Origin: Bradyrhizobium liaoningense
Lineage (GTDB): Bacteria; Pseudomonadota; Alphaproteobacteria; Rhizobiales; Xanthobacteraceae
Length of the DNA: 64,000 bases
Reading direction: 5' to 3'
Assembly (NCBI RefSeq): GCF_018130825.1
Contig: NZ_JAFCJS010000007.1
Location: forward strand, 124,001 to 188,000
How positions within the stretch are numbered: position 1 is the stretch's first letter; every line of letters begins with the position of its first letter. The notes under the pieces are model-generated. The model was not told where the DNA came from. It did no database searches and worked only from the letters and a program-made list of their open reading frames with translations. Of the stretch, positions 32,617-40,697 are shown piece by piece. Made by a program: the position numbers and the translations under genes.

Positions 32617-33594
32617 ATGTCGAGCCCGTTCGAATCCTACGACGATCTTGAAGACGCCGACGAGCGGCTTCAGGCCGCCGATCCCGCCGAGCGCCGCGTC
32701 GCCATCATTGCGCTCGGACATTCCGGCGATCCCGCGGCGGTCGCGCATCTCGCCAATATCGTAACCGATCCCGATGCCGGCGTGCGCCAGCAGGTCGCGA
32801 TGGCGCTCGGCGAATTCGATGGCCCGGAGGTTGCGAGCGCGCTCGTCAAGTTGCTGGTTGATCCCGAGAGGATCGTCGCGGCCGCTGCTGCCGACAGCAT
32901 GGCCGCGTTCAAGGATCCCGCTTGTGCGGCAATCATCCTGCCGCTGGTCAAGCATGCCCATGCCTTCGTTCGCATGGGCGCGCTGCGGGCGCTGAAGGAA
33001 TTGCGCTGCAAGGACACGCTGAAGCCGGCGCTGGAAGCGCTGCAGGATTCCGATGCCGCCGTGCGCGTGCAGGCGATCGGCGTGATCGGCTTTCTGAAGC
33101 TGGAGGAATCCATCCCGGCGCTGACCGCGCTGATCAACGATCCCGACGCCCATGTGCGCCGGGCAGCCGTAAGCGCGCTGGCGTTCTCGCAGATGAAGCC
33201 GGCGGCCGAGACCATCACGCGTGCGCTGAAGGATGCCGACTGGATGGTCCGCGAGATGGCGGCGGAAACGCTCGGGCTCAACGTCAACGGTTCGCTCGCC
33301 GCCGATCAACTGGTCGCGTGCCTCGGCGACGAGTTCTGGCAGGTGCGGCTGAAGGCGATCCGCAGCCTCGGCAAGATGAAGATCGAGCGCGCAGTGCGTC
33401 CGATCGGCCAGTGCATCAATCACGACCAGGCCAATTTGCGCAAAGAAGCCGCCGCCGCGCTCGGCGAGATCGCCCATCCCGACGGCGAGGCGTTCCTGGC
33501 CGTGATCGCCGACGATGCCGACCCTGATGTCCGCAAGAACGCGCGCTGGGCGCTGCAGCAGATCGCAGCCCGCAAGGCGCGCGCAGGCGCATAA
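32617..33594 (+). CDS. HEAT-repeat protein
   Basis: A 325-residue, entirely alpha-helical repeat protein without a signal peptide. Roughly nine to ten repeats of about 30 residues can be followed: DPDAGVRQQVAMALGEF, HAFVRMGALRALKEL, DSDAAVRVQAIGVIGFL, DPDAHVRRAAVSALAF, DADWMVREMAAETLG, EFWQVRLKAIRSLGKM, DDADPDVRKNARWALQQI. Such proteins are scaffolds or lyase-like assembly factors (for example phycobilin lyases) and often handle iron-sulfur or flavoprotein partners. It is translated right after the ferredoxin. A role in assembling or docking the AprA-like/ferredoxin complex is inference. Confidence 0.85.
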   Translation: MSSPFESYDDLEDADERLQAADPAERRVAIIALGHSGDPAAVAHLANIVTDPDAGVRQQVAMALGEFDGPEVASALVKLLVDPERIVAAAAADSMAAFKDPACAAIILPLVKHAHAFVRMGALRALKELRCKDTLKPALEALQDSDAAVRVQAIGVIGFLKLEESIPALTALINDPDAHVRRAAVSALAFSQMKPAAETITRALKDADWMVREMAAETLGLNVNGSLAADQLVACLGDEFWQVRLKAIRSLGKMKIERAVRPIGQCINHDQANLRKEAAAALGEIAHPDGEAFLAVIADDADPDVRKNARWALQQIAARKARAGA

Positions 33595-33727
33595 AGGCGC
33601 GGGCAGGGCATAGCAGAGAGGCATCCTGCCGCTCTGGACTTCCCCCGCCAGACGTTTATTGGTCTTCGCCAATGGGACCGGCCGCTTTCGAACGCGGCTG
33701 GTACGAAAAACAGCGAGGACGCCGGCC

Positions 33728-34900
33728 ATGACGACATTGTCCGTTAAAGACCTTCTCCCCGAAGATGGAACGAAGGGGACGCTGGTTGGCCGCGTCTGGC
33801 TGCCGCAGGCGAACGGCCCGGCTGTGGTCGCCGTGCGCGCCGACGGCGTCTTCGACGTCACCGCAAAATTCCCGACCGTCAGCGCGCTCTGCGAAGAGGA
33901 CAACCCGGCCAAGGCGCTGGCGGCGGTCAAGGGCGAGCGCATCGGCGATCTCGAAGCCATTGTTGCCAACACCGCGCCCGATAGCCGCGATCCCAAAAAG
34001 CCATGGCTGCTCGCGCCGGTCGATCTCCAGACCTTGAAGGCCGCCGGTGTCACCTTCGCCATCTCGATGCTGGAACGTGTGATCGAGGAGCGCGCCAAGG
34101 GCAATCCGGCCTCGGCCGAAGCGATCCGTAAAGAGGTGACGCGCCTGATCGGCGACGATCTGTCAAAACTCAAGCCGGGCTCGGACCAGGCGATGCACCT
34201 GAAGCAGGTGCTGATCGACCAGAACGCCTGGAGCCAGTATCTCGAGGTCGGCATCGGTCCTGATGCCGAGGTCTTCACCAAGGCGCCGACCATGTCGTCG
34301 GTCGGCACCGGCATGGATGCCGGCCTGCATCCGAAATCGACCTGGAACAACCCCGAGCCCGAGCTCGTGCTGTTCGTGTCGAGCCGCGGCAAGATCGTCG
34401 GCGGCGCGCTCGGCAATGACGTGAACCTGCGGGACTTTGAGGGCCGTTCGGCGCTGCTGCTGTCGAAGGCCAAGGACAACAACGCGTCCTGCTCCATCGG
34501 CCCGCTGCTGCGGCTGTTCGACGACACTTTTACGCTCGACGACGCACGCAAGCTCGACATCAGCCTGAACGTGACGGGCACGGACGGCTTCGTCCTCGAT
34601 GGCCATTCCTCGATCAGCAAGATCAGCCGCGATCCGACCGATCTCGTCGCGCAGACCATCGGCAAGATCCATCAATACCCCGATGGCTTCGTGCTGTTCC
34701 TCGGCACGATGTTCGCACCCGTCAAGGATCGCGATGCGCCGGGGCAGGGTTTTACACACAAGCGCGACGACATCGTCACCATCGCAGCGCCCGAGCTCGG
34801 CAAGCTCGTCAACCGCATGCGCACCAGCGACGAGTGCGAACCCTGGACGTTCGGCATCGGCGCGTTGATGAGGAACCTGGCGCAGCGGAAGCTGATCTAG
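33728..34900 (+). CDS. xylX: 2-keto-3-deoxypentonate dehydratase, FAH family (XylX-like)
   Basis: A 390-residue fumarylacetoacetate-hydrolase-family protein closely resembling XylX of Caulobacter, which dehydrates 2-keto-3-deoxy-D-xylonate to alpha-ketoglutarate semialdehyde. Shared stretches, from memory of that protein, are LLAPVDLQ.LKAAGVTFA, ERVIEERA, GNDVNLRDFEGRSALLLSKAKDNNASC and LFLGTMFAP..DRD.PGQGFTHK. The catalytic metal-binding acidic residues (PEPELVL) are present. The gene stands alone, 133 bases after the HEAT gene, and precedes the sugar-import region, where a sugar 1-dehydrogenase and lactonase make upstream intermediates. ATG 33728 was chosen over an in-frame extension. Confidence 0.9.
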   Translation: MTTLSVKDLLPEDGTKGTLVGRVWLPQANGPAVVAVRADGVFDVTAKFPTVSALCEEDNPAKALAAVKGERIGDLEAIVANTAPDSRDPKKPWLLAPVDLQTLKAAGVTFAISMLERVIEERAKGNPASAEAIRKEVTRLIGDDLSKLKPGSDQAMHLKQVLIDQNAWSQYLEVGIGPDAEVFTKAPTMSSVGTGMDAGLHPKSTWNNPEPELVLFVSSRGKIVGGALGNDVNLRDFEGRSALLLSKAKDNNASCSIGPLLRLFDDTFTLDDARKLDISLNVTGTDGFVLDGHSSISKISRDPTDLVAQTIGKIHQYPDGFVLFLGTMFAPVKDRDAPGQGFTHKRDDIVTIAAPELGKLVNRMRTSDECEPWTFGIGALMRNLAQRKLI

Positions 34901-34931
34901 TTTCTTCGCCTCTCCCCGCGCTTATCTCTCC

Positions 34932-35079
34932 CCGTCACCCTGAGGTGTGCGCTCTGCTGCGCGCAGCGCTGCAGAGCAAGCCTCGAAGGGCGACGGCCCG
35001 GCTGCATCTCGGCCGTTCATCCTTCGAGGCTCCCGGCGCGATGCTTTTGCATCGCGCCACTCGCACCTCAGGATGACGG
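34932..35079. repeat. palindromic intergenic repeat, family D
   Basis: Arms CCGTCACCCTGAGGTG (34932 on) and CACCTCAGGATGACGG (to 35079) are inverted copies with a one-base difference. The interior holds further short palindromes (CCTTCGAGG-type). The CGTCA-CCTGAGGTG unit is a well-known multi-copy element of Bradyrhizobium genomes. It occupies a third of the 433-base gene-free stretch between xylX and the YtfQ-like gene. Confidence 0.9.
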
Positions 35080-35205
35080 AACCAAGTGTAGCGAGGCGAT
35101 CCAGCTCCCATAATTTTCTTCATCTTCCCGTTGCATCACGGGAACAAAATCGCGCTTGGCGTGTCTTCAAACCGCCGCCGCCGCTCCCGCGCGTTTTCCG
35201 ACAAA

Positions 35206-35227
35206 TAGTCAAATAATATGACTAGTC
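35206..35227. promoter_or_regulatory. candidate operator upstream of the YtfQ-like gene
   Basis: TAGTCA (35206-35211), AATAATA, TGACTA (35219-35224) is a perfect 6-7-6 palindrome. It overlaps a second palindrome, GACTAGTC (35220-35227). The half-site TAGTC resembles those of FadR-subfamily GntR repressors (T-N-GTC/GAC-N-A). A FadR-type regulator is encoded in the same operon. The site is AT-rich in a GC-rich background and lies about 105 bases before the first gene. Confidence 0.5.
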
Positions 35228-35333
35228 GGAACCCATCTTCCGTGAAATAGTGCCTTCCGCCGCCCCAAAGGCCGGCCTGTGGGTGCCATGCTACCAATCG
35301 GCGCCCCGGATAACATCTTGGGAGACACGCCTG

Positions 35334-36299
35334 ATGACCCCTAAAGCCCTCTTTGCGGCCAGCGCCATGGCCGCCTTGTTGCTCGCGCTGCCGGCGAGTG
35401 CCGGCCAGCTCACCATCGGCTTCTCGCAGATCGGATCGGAATCCGGCTGGCGCGCGGCCGAGACGTCGGTCTCCAAGCAGGAGGCCAGTAAGCGCCAGGT
35501 CAATCTCAAGATCGCCGACGCGCAGCAGAAGCAGGAGAACCAGATCAAGGCGATCCGCTCCTTCATCGCGCAGAACGTCGACGCGATCTTCCTCGCCCCC
35601 GTCGTCTCGACCGGCTGGGATTCGGTGCTGAAGGAAGCCAAGGAGGCCAAGATCCCCGTCGTGCTGCTCGACCGCGACATCGATCCCTCCGGCAAGGAGC
35701 TCTATCTCACCGCCGTCACCTCCGACAGCGTGCACGAAGGCGAGGTCGCCGGCGACTGGCTGGCGAAGACGGTCGGCAACAAGGCGTGCAACATTGTCGA
35801 ATTGCAGGGCACGGTCGGCGCCAGCGTCGCCGCCAACCGCAAGAAGGGCTTTGACACCGCCGTCGCCAAGCATCCGAACCTGAAGGTGGTGCGCAGCCAG
35901 ACCGGCGACTTCACCCGCGCCAAGGGCAAGGAAGTCATGGAGAGCTTCATCAAGGCCGAAGGCGGCGGCAAGAACATCTGCGCGGTCTATGCCCACAACG
36001 ACGACATGATGGTCGGCGCGATCCAGGCGATGAAGGAAGCCGGCCTCAAGCCCGGCAAGGAGATCCTCACCGTCTCCATCGACGCGGTGCCCGACATCTT
36101 CAAGGCGATGGCCGCCGGCGAAGCCAACGCCACCGTCGAGCTGACGCCGAACATGGCCGGCCCCGCGCTCGACGCCATCGCGGCCTTCAAGGACAAGGGC
36201 ACGGTGCCGCCGAAATGGATCCAGACCGAGTCCAAGCTCTATACGGCCGCCGACGATCCGCAGAAGATCTACGACAGCAAGAAGGGCCTCGGTTACTGA
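35334..36299 (+). CDS. ytfQ: sugar ABC transporter substrate-binding protein, YtfQ-like
   Basis: A 321-residue periplasmic binding protein with a Sec signal peptide ending at PASA. The mature N-terminus TIGFSQIGSESGWRAAETSV matches YtfQ, the galactofuranose-binding protein, and later VYAHNDDMMVGAIQAMKEAGLKPG and SIDAVPDIFKAMAAG are the usual ligand-side segments. The related importers carry galactose, galactofuranose or arabinose. It is the first gene of a YtfQRT-YjfF operon with the sugar oxidation genes downstream. Confidence 0.9.
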   Translation: MTPKALFAASAMAALLLALPASAGQLTIGFSQIGSESGWRAAETSVSKQEASKRQVNLKIADAQQKQENQIKAIRSFIAQNVDAIFLAPVVSTGWDSVLKEAKEAKIPVVLLDRDIDPSGKELYLTAVTSDSVHEGEVAGDWLAKTVGNKACNIVELQGTVGASVAANRKKGFDTAVAKHPNLKVVRSQTGDFTRAKGKEVMESFIKAEGGGKNICAVYAHNDDMMVGAIQAMKEAGLKPGKEILTVSIDAVPDIFKAMAAGEANATVELTPNMAGPALDAIAAFKDKGTVPPKWIQTESKLYTAADDPQKIYDSKKGLGY

Positions 36300-36309
36300 G
36301 GCGGGCTTC

Positions 36310-36334
36310 GCCGGACCGCATCTTGCGGTCCGGC
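36310..36334 (+). terminator. strong hairpin after the YtfQ-like gene
   Basis: GCCGGACCGCA pairs exactly with TGCGGTCCGGC around a TCT loop (11-bp stem), 10 bases after the stop codon. No T-run follows. Position between the binding protein and its ATPase suggests mRNA 3'-end protection or partial termination favouring the binding protein. Confidence 0.6.
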
Positions 36335-36413
36335 ACCCCCTTCGAAACCGCTGCGCGAGCGAATAGGCTGGGTGTCCGCTTCAATGGCGGGCGCCGGTGG
36401 GAGTGACGTCGCG

Positions 36414-37958
36414 ATGGAAAACAGCCTTGATCCTGCTCTGCCGCTGCTGGAGGTGCGCGGGATCAGCAAGAGCTTCGGCGCGGTGCGTGCGTTGCAGGAG
36501 GTCGACTTCACGCTGCGCGCCGGCGAGATCCATGCGCTGCTCGGCGAGAACGGCGCCGGCAAGTCGACGCTGATCAAGGTCGTCACCGGCGTATTCGCCC
36601 GCGATGCTGGCATCGTCCGGCTCGGCGACCAAGAGGTCGCGCCGCGCTCGGCCAAGGCTGCGCTCCAGGCCGGCATTGCCACCGTGTACCAGGAGGTCAA
36701 TCTGCTGCCGAACCTGTCGGTGGCGCAGAACCTGTTCCTCGACCGCCAGCCGATGCGCTTCGGCATCGTGCGCGAAGGCGAGATGCGCCGCCGCGCCAAG
36801 GCGCTGCTTGCCGATTTCGGTCTCGATATCGACGTCGCCGCGCCGCTCGGCAATTATTCCGTGGCCATCCAGCACGTCACCGCGATTGCCCGTGCGGTGG
36901 ATCTCTCCGCGCGCGTGCTGATCCTGGACGAGCCGACCGCGAGCCTCGACCGCCACGAGGTCGAGATCCTCTTCGGCATCATGCGCAAGCTCGCCCGGCG
37001 CGGCATCGGCATCGTCTTCGTCAGCCACTTCCTCGACCAGGTTTACGAGATCTCCGACCGCATCACTGTGCTGCGCAACGGTCGCCTCGTCGGCGAGCGC
37101 GAAACCGCCTCGCTGCCGCGCCTCGAGCTGATCCGCATGATGCTCGGCCGCGAGCTTGCGGAAACCACCAGCGCGCGGGCGGCAACGCGCGAGCATCAGG
37201 TTCGCGAGGTGTGTGCGAGCTTCGAGAATTACGGCAAGGCCGGCTATGTCGCGCCATTCAGTCTCGAGCTGCGCCATGGCGAGGTCGTCGGCCTTGCCGG
37301 GCTGCTCGGCTCGGGCCGTACCGAGACGGCGCGGCTGGTGTTCGGTGCCGAGCGTGCCGATCGCGGGCAGGCGAAGGTGGAGGGCGCAGCCGTCCGGCTG
37401 CAGTCGCCGCGCGACGGCGTCCGCCACGGCTTTGGCTATTGCCCGGAGGAGCGCAAGACCGACGGCATCGTCGCCGAGCTCAGCGTGCGCGAGAACATCG
37501 TGCTCGCGCTCCAGGCCAAGCGCGGACTGCATCGGCCATTGTCGCGCCGCGAGCAGGACGAGATCGCGCGCCGTTACGTCAAGATGCTCGACATCCGTCC
37601 GCCCGATCCGGAGCGCCCGGTCGGCCTGCTCTCCGGCGGCAATCAGCAAAAGGTGCTGCTGGCGCGCTGGCTCGCGACCTCGCCGCGGCTTCTCGTGCTG
37701 GATGAGCCGACCCGCGGCATCGATGTCGGCGCGCATGCCGAAATCATCCGCTTGATCCGCGAGCTTTGCGACGACGGGCTCTCGCTGCTCGTGATCTCCT
37801 CCGAGCTCGACGAGATCGTGACCTATTCGGACCGCGTCGTCGTGCTGCGCGACCGCGCCCATATCGAGGAGCTCGCGGGCGAGGCGATCGACGTCGGCAA
37901 CATTCTCGCCGCCATTGCCGCCGATAGCGTCACTGTTGCGCTTGAGGCCCACACATGA
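36414..37958 (+). CDS. ytfR: sugar ABC transporter ATP-binding protein, YtfR-like
   Basis: A 514-residue double ATPase of the ribose/galactose type. The first domain has Walker A GENGAGKST and Walker B LILDEPTASLD but a non-standard signature (GNYSVAIQHV). The second has a degenerate P-loop (GLLGSGRTE), an intact LSGGNQQK signature and VLDEPTRGID. This asymmetry is normal for the family. The start at 36414 is the nearest ATG to the homology; a second ATG 30 bases upstream is possible. Its stop overlaps the permease start by ATGA. Confidence 0.9.
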   Translation: MENSLDPALPLLEVRGISKSFGAVRALQEVDFTLRAGEIHALLGENGAGKSTLIKVVTGVFARDAGIVRLGDQEVAPRSAKAALQAGIATVYQEVNLLPNLSVAQNLFLDRQPMRFGIVREGEMRRRAKALLADFGLDIDVAAPLGNYSVAIQHVTAIARAVDLSARVLILDEPTASLDRHEVEILFGIMRKLARRGIGIVFVSHFLDQVYEISDRITVLRNGRLVGERETASLPRLELIRMMLGRELAETTSARAATREHQVREVCASFENYGKAGYVAPFSLELRHGEVVGLAGLLGSGRTETARLVFGAERADRGQAKVEGAAVRLQSPRDGVRHGFGYCPEERKTDGIVAELSVRENIVLALQAKRGLHRPLSRREQDEIARRYVKMLDIRPPDPERPVGLLSGGNQQKVLLARWLATSPRLLVLDEPTRGIDVGAHAEIIRLIRELCDDGLSLLVISSELDEIVTYSDRVVVLRDRAHIEELAGEAIDVGNILAAIAADSVTVALEAHT

Positions 37959-38947
37959 CAGCGCTGCTGCCGCGCCGCGGCCTTGCCCAGATCCTGGCGC
38001 TGATCGTCATCCTCGCGGTCGATCGCGTGGTGTCGCCGCAATTCTTCGACCTGCGCCTCCAGGACGGCCGCCTGTTCGGCAGCCTGATCGACGTGCTCAA
38101 TCGCGGCACGCCGGTGGCGCTGCTCTCGCTCGGCATGGTGCTGGTGATCGCGACGCGCGGCATCGATCTCTCCGTCGGCGCGGTCATGGCCATCTGCGGC
38201 GCGATCGCGGCAAGTCTTGCTGACAGCCACGGCCTGCCAGTCGTGCTGGCGGCTGCGCTCGGGGCCGGCCTCGTCTGCGGCTTGTGGAATGGCTTTCTCG
38301 TCGCCGTGCTCGGCATGCAGCCGATCGTGGCGACGTTGATCCTGATGGTCGCCGGGCGCGGCATCGCCCAGCTCATCACCGAAGGGCGCATCGTGACGTT
38401 CTCCTCGCCGGATCTGGTCTGGCTCGGCAATGGCTCGGTGCTCGGCCTGCCGGTGCCGGTCGTGATTGCCTTAGGGATGCTGATCCTCACCGGCGCGGTG
38501 GTGCGCGGCTCCGCGCTCGGTCTCCTGATCGAGGCGACCGGCGGCAATGCGCGCGCGAGCGAGCTCGCCGGCGTCGGCACCCGTGCCATGATCCTTTCGG
38601 TCTATGTCTGGTGCGGCGTCTGCGCCGCGCTCGCGGGCGTGATCGCGGCCGCCGACATCATGGGTGCCGATGCCAACAATGCCGGCCTCTGGCTCGAGCT
38701 CGACGCGATCCTCGCCGTCGTGATCGGCGGCACCTCGCTGTTCGGCGGCCGCTTCAGTCTCGTGCTGGCGGTGCTGGGGGCGCTGATCATCCAGACCATG
38801 AACACCGGCATCCTGCTGTCGGGCTATCCGCCGGAGTTCAACCTGCTGGTCAAGGCGGTGGTGGTGCTCGCGGTGCTGCTGCTGCAATCGCCGAAATTCT
38901 CCGGTCTCGCCGGGATCGCCGCGCGGCTGCGGGGGACCAAAGCATGA
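37955..38947 (+). CDS. ytfT: sugar ABC transporter permease, YtfT-like
   Basis: A 330-residue membrane protein of the RbsC family, beginning with a cytoplasmic tail and about nine helices. ALLSLGMVLVIATRGIDLSVGAVMAI is the diagnostic segment, and AVVIGGTSLFGGRFS is the conserved region before the last helices. ATGA overlaps link it to the ATPase before and to the second permease after. Confidence 0.9.
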   Translation: MTALLPRRGLAQILALIVILAVDRVVSPQFFDLRLQDGRLFGSLIDVLNRGTPVALLSLGMVLVIATRGIDLSVGAVMAICGAIAASLADSHGLPVVLAAALGAGLVCGLWNGFLVAVLGMQPIVATLILMVAGRGIAQLITEGRIVTFSSPDLVWLGNGSVLGLPVPVVIALGMLILTGAVVRGSALGLLIEATGGNARASELAGVGTRAMILSVYVWCGVCAALAGVIAAADIMGADANNAGLWLELDAILAVVIGGTSLFGGRFSLVLAVLGALIIQTMNTGILLSGYPPEFNLLVKAVVVLAVLLLQSPKFSGLAGIAARLRGTKA

Positions 38948-39924
38948 AAGGCCTGCCGCCGGTCCTCATCACCGCCATCGTGCTCGTCGCAGGCTTCGCG
39001 GCTTGCGCCGTGCAATTCCCCAACATCGCCTCCACCCGCGTGGTCGGCAATCTCCTCACCGACAACGCCTTCCTCGGCATCGTCGCTGTCGGCATGACTT
39101 TCGTCATCATCTCCGGCGGCATCGACCTCTCGGTCGGCTCGGTGATCGGCTTCACCACCGTGTTCGTCGCGCTCGCCATCGAGCGCTGGGGCGTGCCGCC
39201 GCTGGTCGCCTTCGTCGCCATCCTCGCGCTCTCGGCGGCTTTTGGCGCGGCGATGGGGGCGGTGATCCACGTCTTCGACCTGCCGCCCTTCATCGTCACG
39301 TTGGCCGGGATGTTCCTCGCTCGCGGCGCCAGCTTCCTGCTCTCGACGGAATCGGTGCCGATCACGGCACCGATCTACTCGACCGTGTCGGACTTCGCGC
39401 TGCGCATGCCCGGCGGCGGACGACTGACGGCGATCGCGATCATCATGCTCGCGATCGTGATCGGCGGCGCCTTGCTGCTGCATCTCACGAGGTTCGGCGC
39501 CAACGTCTATGCGCTCGGCGGCAGCCGGACCACCGCCAGCCTGATGGGCGTTGCCGTCGGCAAGATGACGATCAAGATCTACATGCTGTCGAGCCTGCTC
39601 GCGGGGATCGCCGGCATCGTCTTCTCCTTCTACACCAGCGCCGGCTATTCGCTCTCTGCCGTCGGCGTCGAGCTCGACAGCATCGCCGCCGTCGTGATCG
39701 GCGGCACGCTGCTCACGGGCGGGCAGGGCTCGGTGATCGGAACCTTCCTTGGCGTATTGATCCAGGGCATGATCCAGACCTACATCAATTTCGACGGGAC
39801 GCTGTCGAGCTGGTGGACCAAGATCGCGACCGGCGTGCTACTGTTCGCCTTCATCGCGCTGCAGCAGGGTCTGGTCGCGCTGGCGCGCCGGCCGGCGGCG
39901 AAACGTGTGGGAGCGGCGTCATGA
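38944..39924 (+). CDS. yjfF: sugar ABC transporter permease, YjfF-like
   Basis: A 326-residue RbsC-family permease. GMTFVIISGGIDLSVGSVIGF and AVVIGGTLLTGGQGSVIGTFLG are diagnostic, and the sequence FDGTLSSWWTKIATG near the end is typical of YjfF. Two different permeases with a double ATPase is the YtfQRT-YjfF arrangement. Its stop codon overlaps the regulator start by ATGA. Confidence 0.9.
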   Translation: MKGLPPVLITAIVLVAGFAACAVQFPNIASTRVVGNLLTDNAFLGIVAVGMTFVIISGGIDLSVGSVIGFTTVFVALAIERWGVPPLVAFVAILALSAAFGAAMGAVIHVFDLPPFIVTLAGMFLARGASFLLSTESVPITAPIYSTVSDFALRMPGGGRLTAIAIIMLAIVIGGALLLHLTRFGANVYALGGSRTTASLMGVAVGKMTIKIYMLSSLLAGIAGIVFSFYTSAGYSLSAVGVELDSIAAVVIGGTLLTGGQGSVIGTFLGVLIQGMIQTYINFDGTLSSWWTKIATGVLLFAFIALQQGLVALARRPAAKRVGAAS

Positions 39925-40697
39925 CTTCGCGCATCGTCGTGATCCCGACCCGGCGGGCCCACTCCAACCATGCGGAGGTCGCCCGTTCGATCGGCGTCGA
40001 CATCATCGCCGGCCGCTACGCGGAAGGCACGCGCCTGCCCGGCGATGCCGAGATGATCGCGATGTTCGGGGTGTCGCGCCCGGTGCTGCGCGAGAGCGTG
40101 AAGACGCTGGTCGCCAAGGGCCTGCTCACCACCAAGGCGCGGGTCGGCACCGTCGTGCGCGAGCGCGGCGCCTGGAACATGTTCGACGCCGACGTGCTGG
40201 CCTGGCACCTCGACGCCGGCATCGACAAGCGCTTTCTCAACGACCTCGCCGAGATCCGTCTGGCGGTCGAGCCGCGCGCGGCGATGCTCGCAGCAGTGCA
40301 GCGGTCCGAGGAGGACGTCGCCGAGCTCCGCCGCTGCATGGATCGCATGCGGCGTGAAGCCTCCGACTCGGTCGGCTTTGCCGATGCCGATCTCGCGCTT
40401 CACGTTGGCGTGGCGCGCGCCTCCGGCAATCTGTTCATGCGTTCTATCGGCCATGTCATCGAGGCCGCGTTGCGCGCCTCGTTCCTGCTCAGCGCCCCCG
40501 TCGAGCCGGAGGACCGCGACACCGTGCTGCTCTGGCACCAGAAGATCGTCGATGCCATCGCCACGGGCGACGCGGATGCCGCGTCCGAGGCCATGGTCTA
40601 TGTCATTCACAACGGCATGCGCCGCCACGAGGGTACGGTGATCGAGACCGCCCCGGCCGAGTCGCTGCCGTCGGCAGATACCGGAGAACAAGCGTGA
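39921..40697 (+). CDS. FadR-subfamily GntR transcriptional regulator
   Basis: A 258-residue regulator. The winged helix is EGTRLPGDAEMIAMFGVSRPVLRESVKTLVAKGLL; the C-terminal FCD ligand domain has LAEIRLAVEPRAAMLAA, FADADLALHVGVARASGN and a histidine-rich end (WHQKIVDAI), consistent with metal-dependent binding of a sugar acid. It is fully embedded in the sugar operon with overlaps at both ends. The palindrome at 35206-35224 is its likely operator, with a sugar acid as inducer by family precedent. Confidence 0.9.
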   Translation: MTSRIVVIPTRRAHSNHAEVARSIGVDIIAGRYAEGTRLPGDAEMIAMFGVSRPVLRESVKTLVAKGLLTTKARVGTVVRERGAWNMFDADVLAWHLDAGIDKRFLNDLAEIRLAVEPRAAMLAAVQRSEEDVAELRRCMDRMRREASDSVGFADADLALHVGVARASGNLFMRSIGHVIEAALRASFLLSAPVEPEDRDTVLLWHQKIVDAIATGDADAASEAMVYVIHNGMRRHEGTVIETAPAESLPSADTGEQA

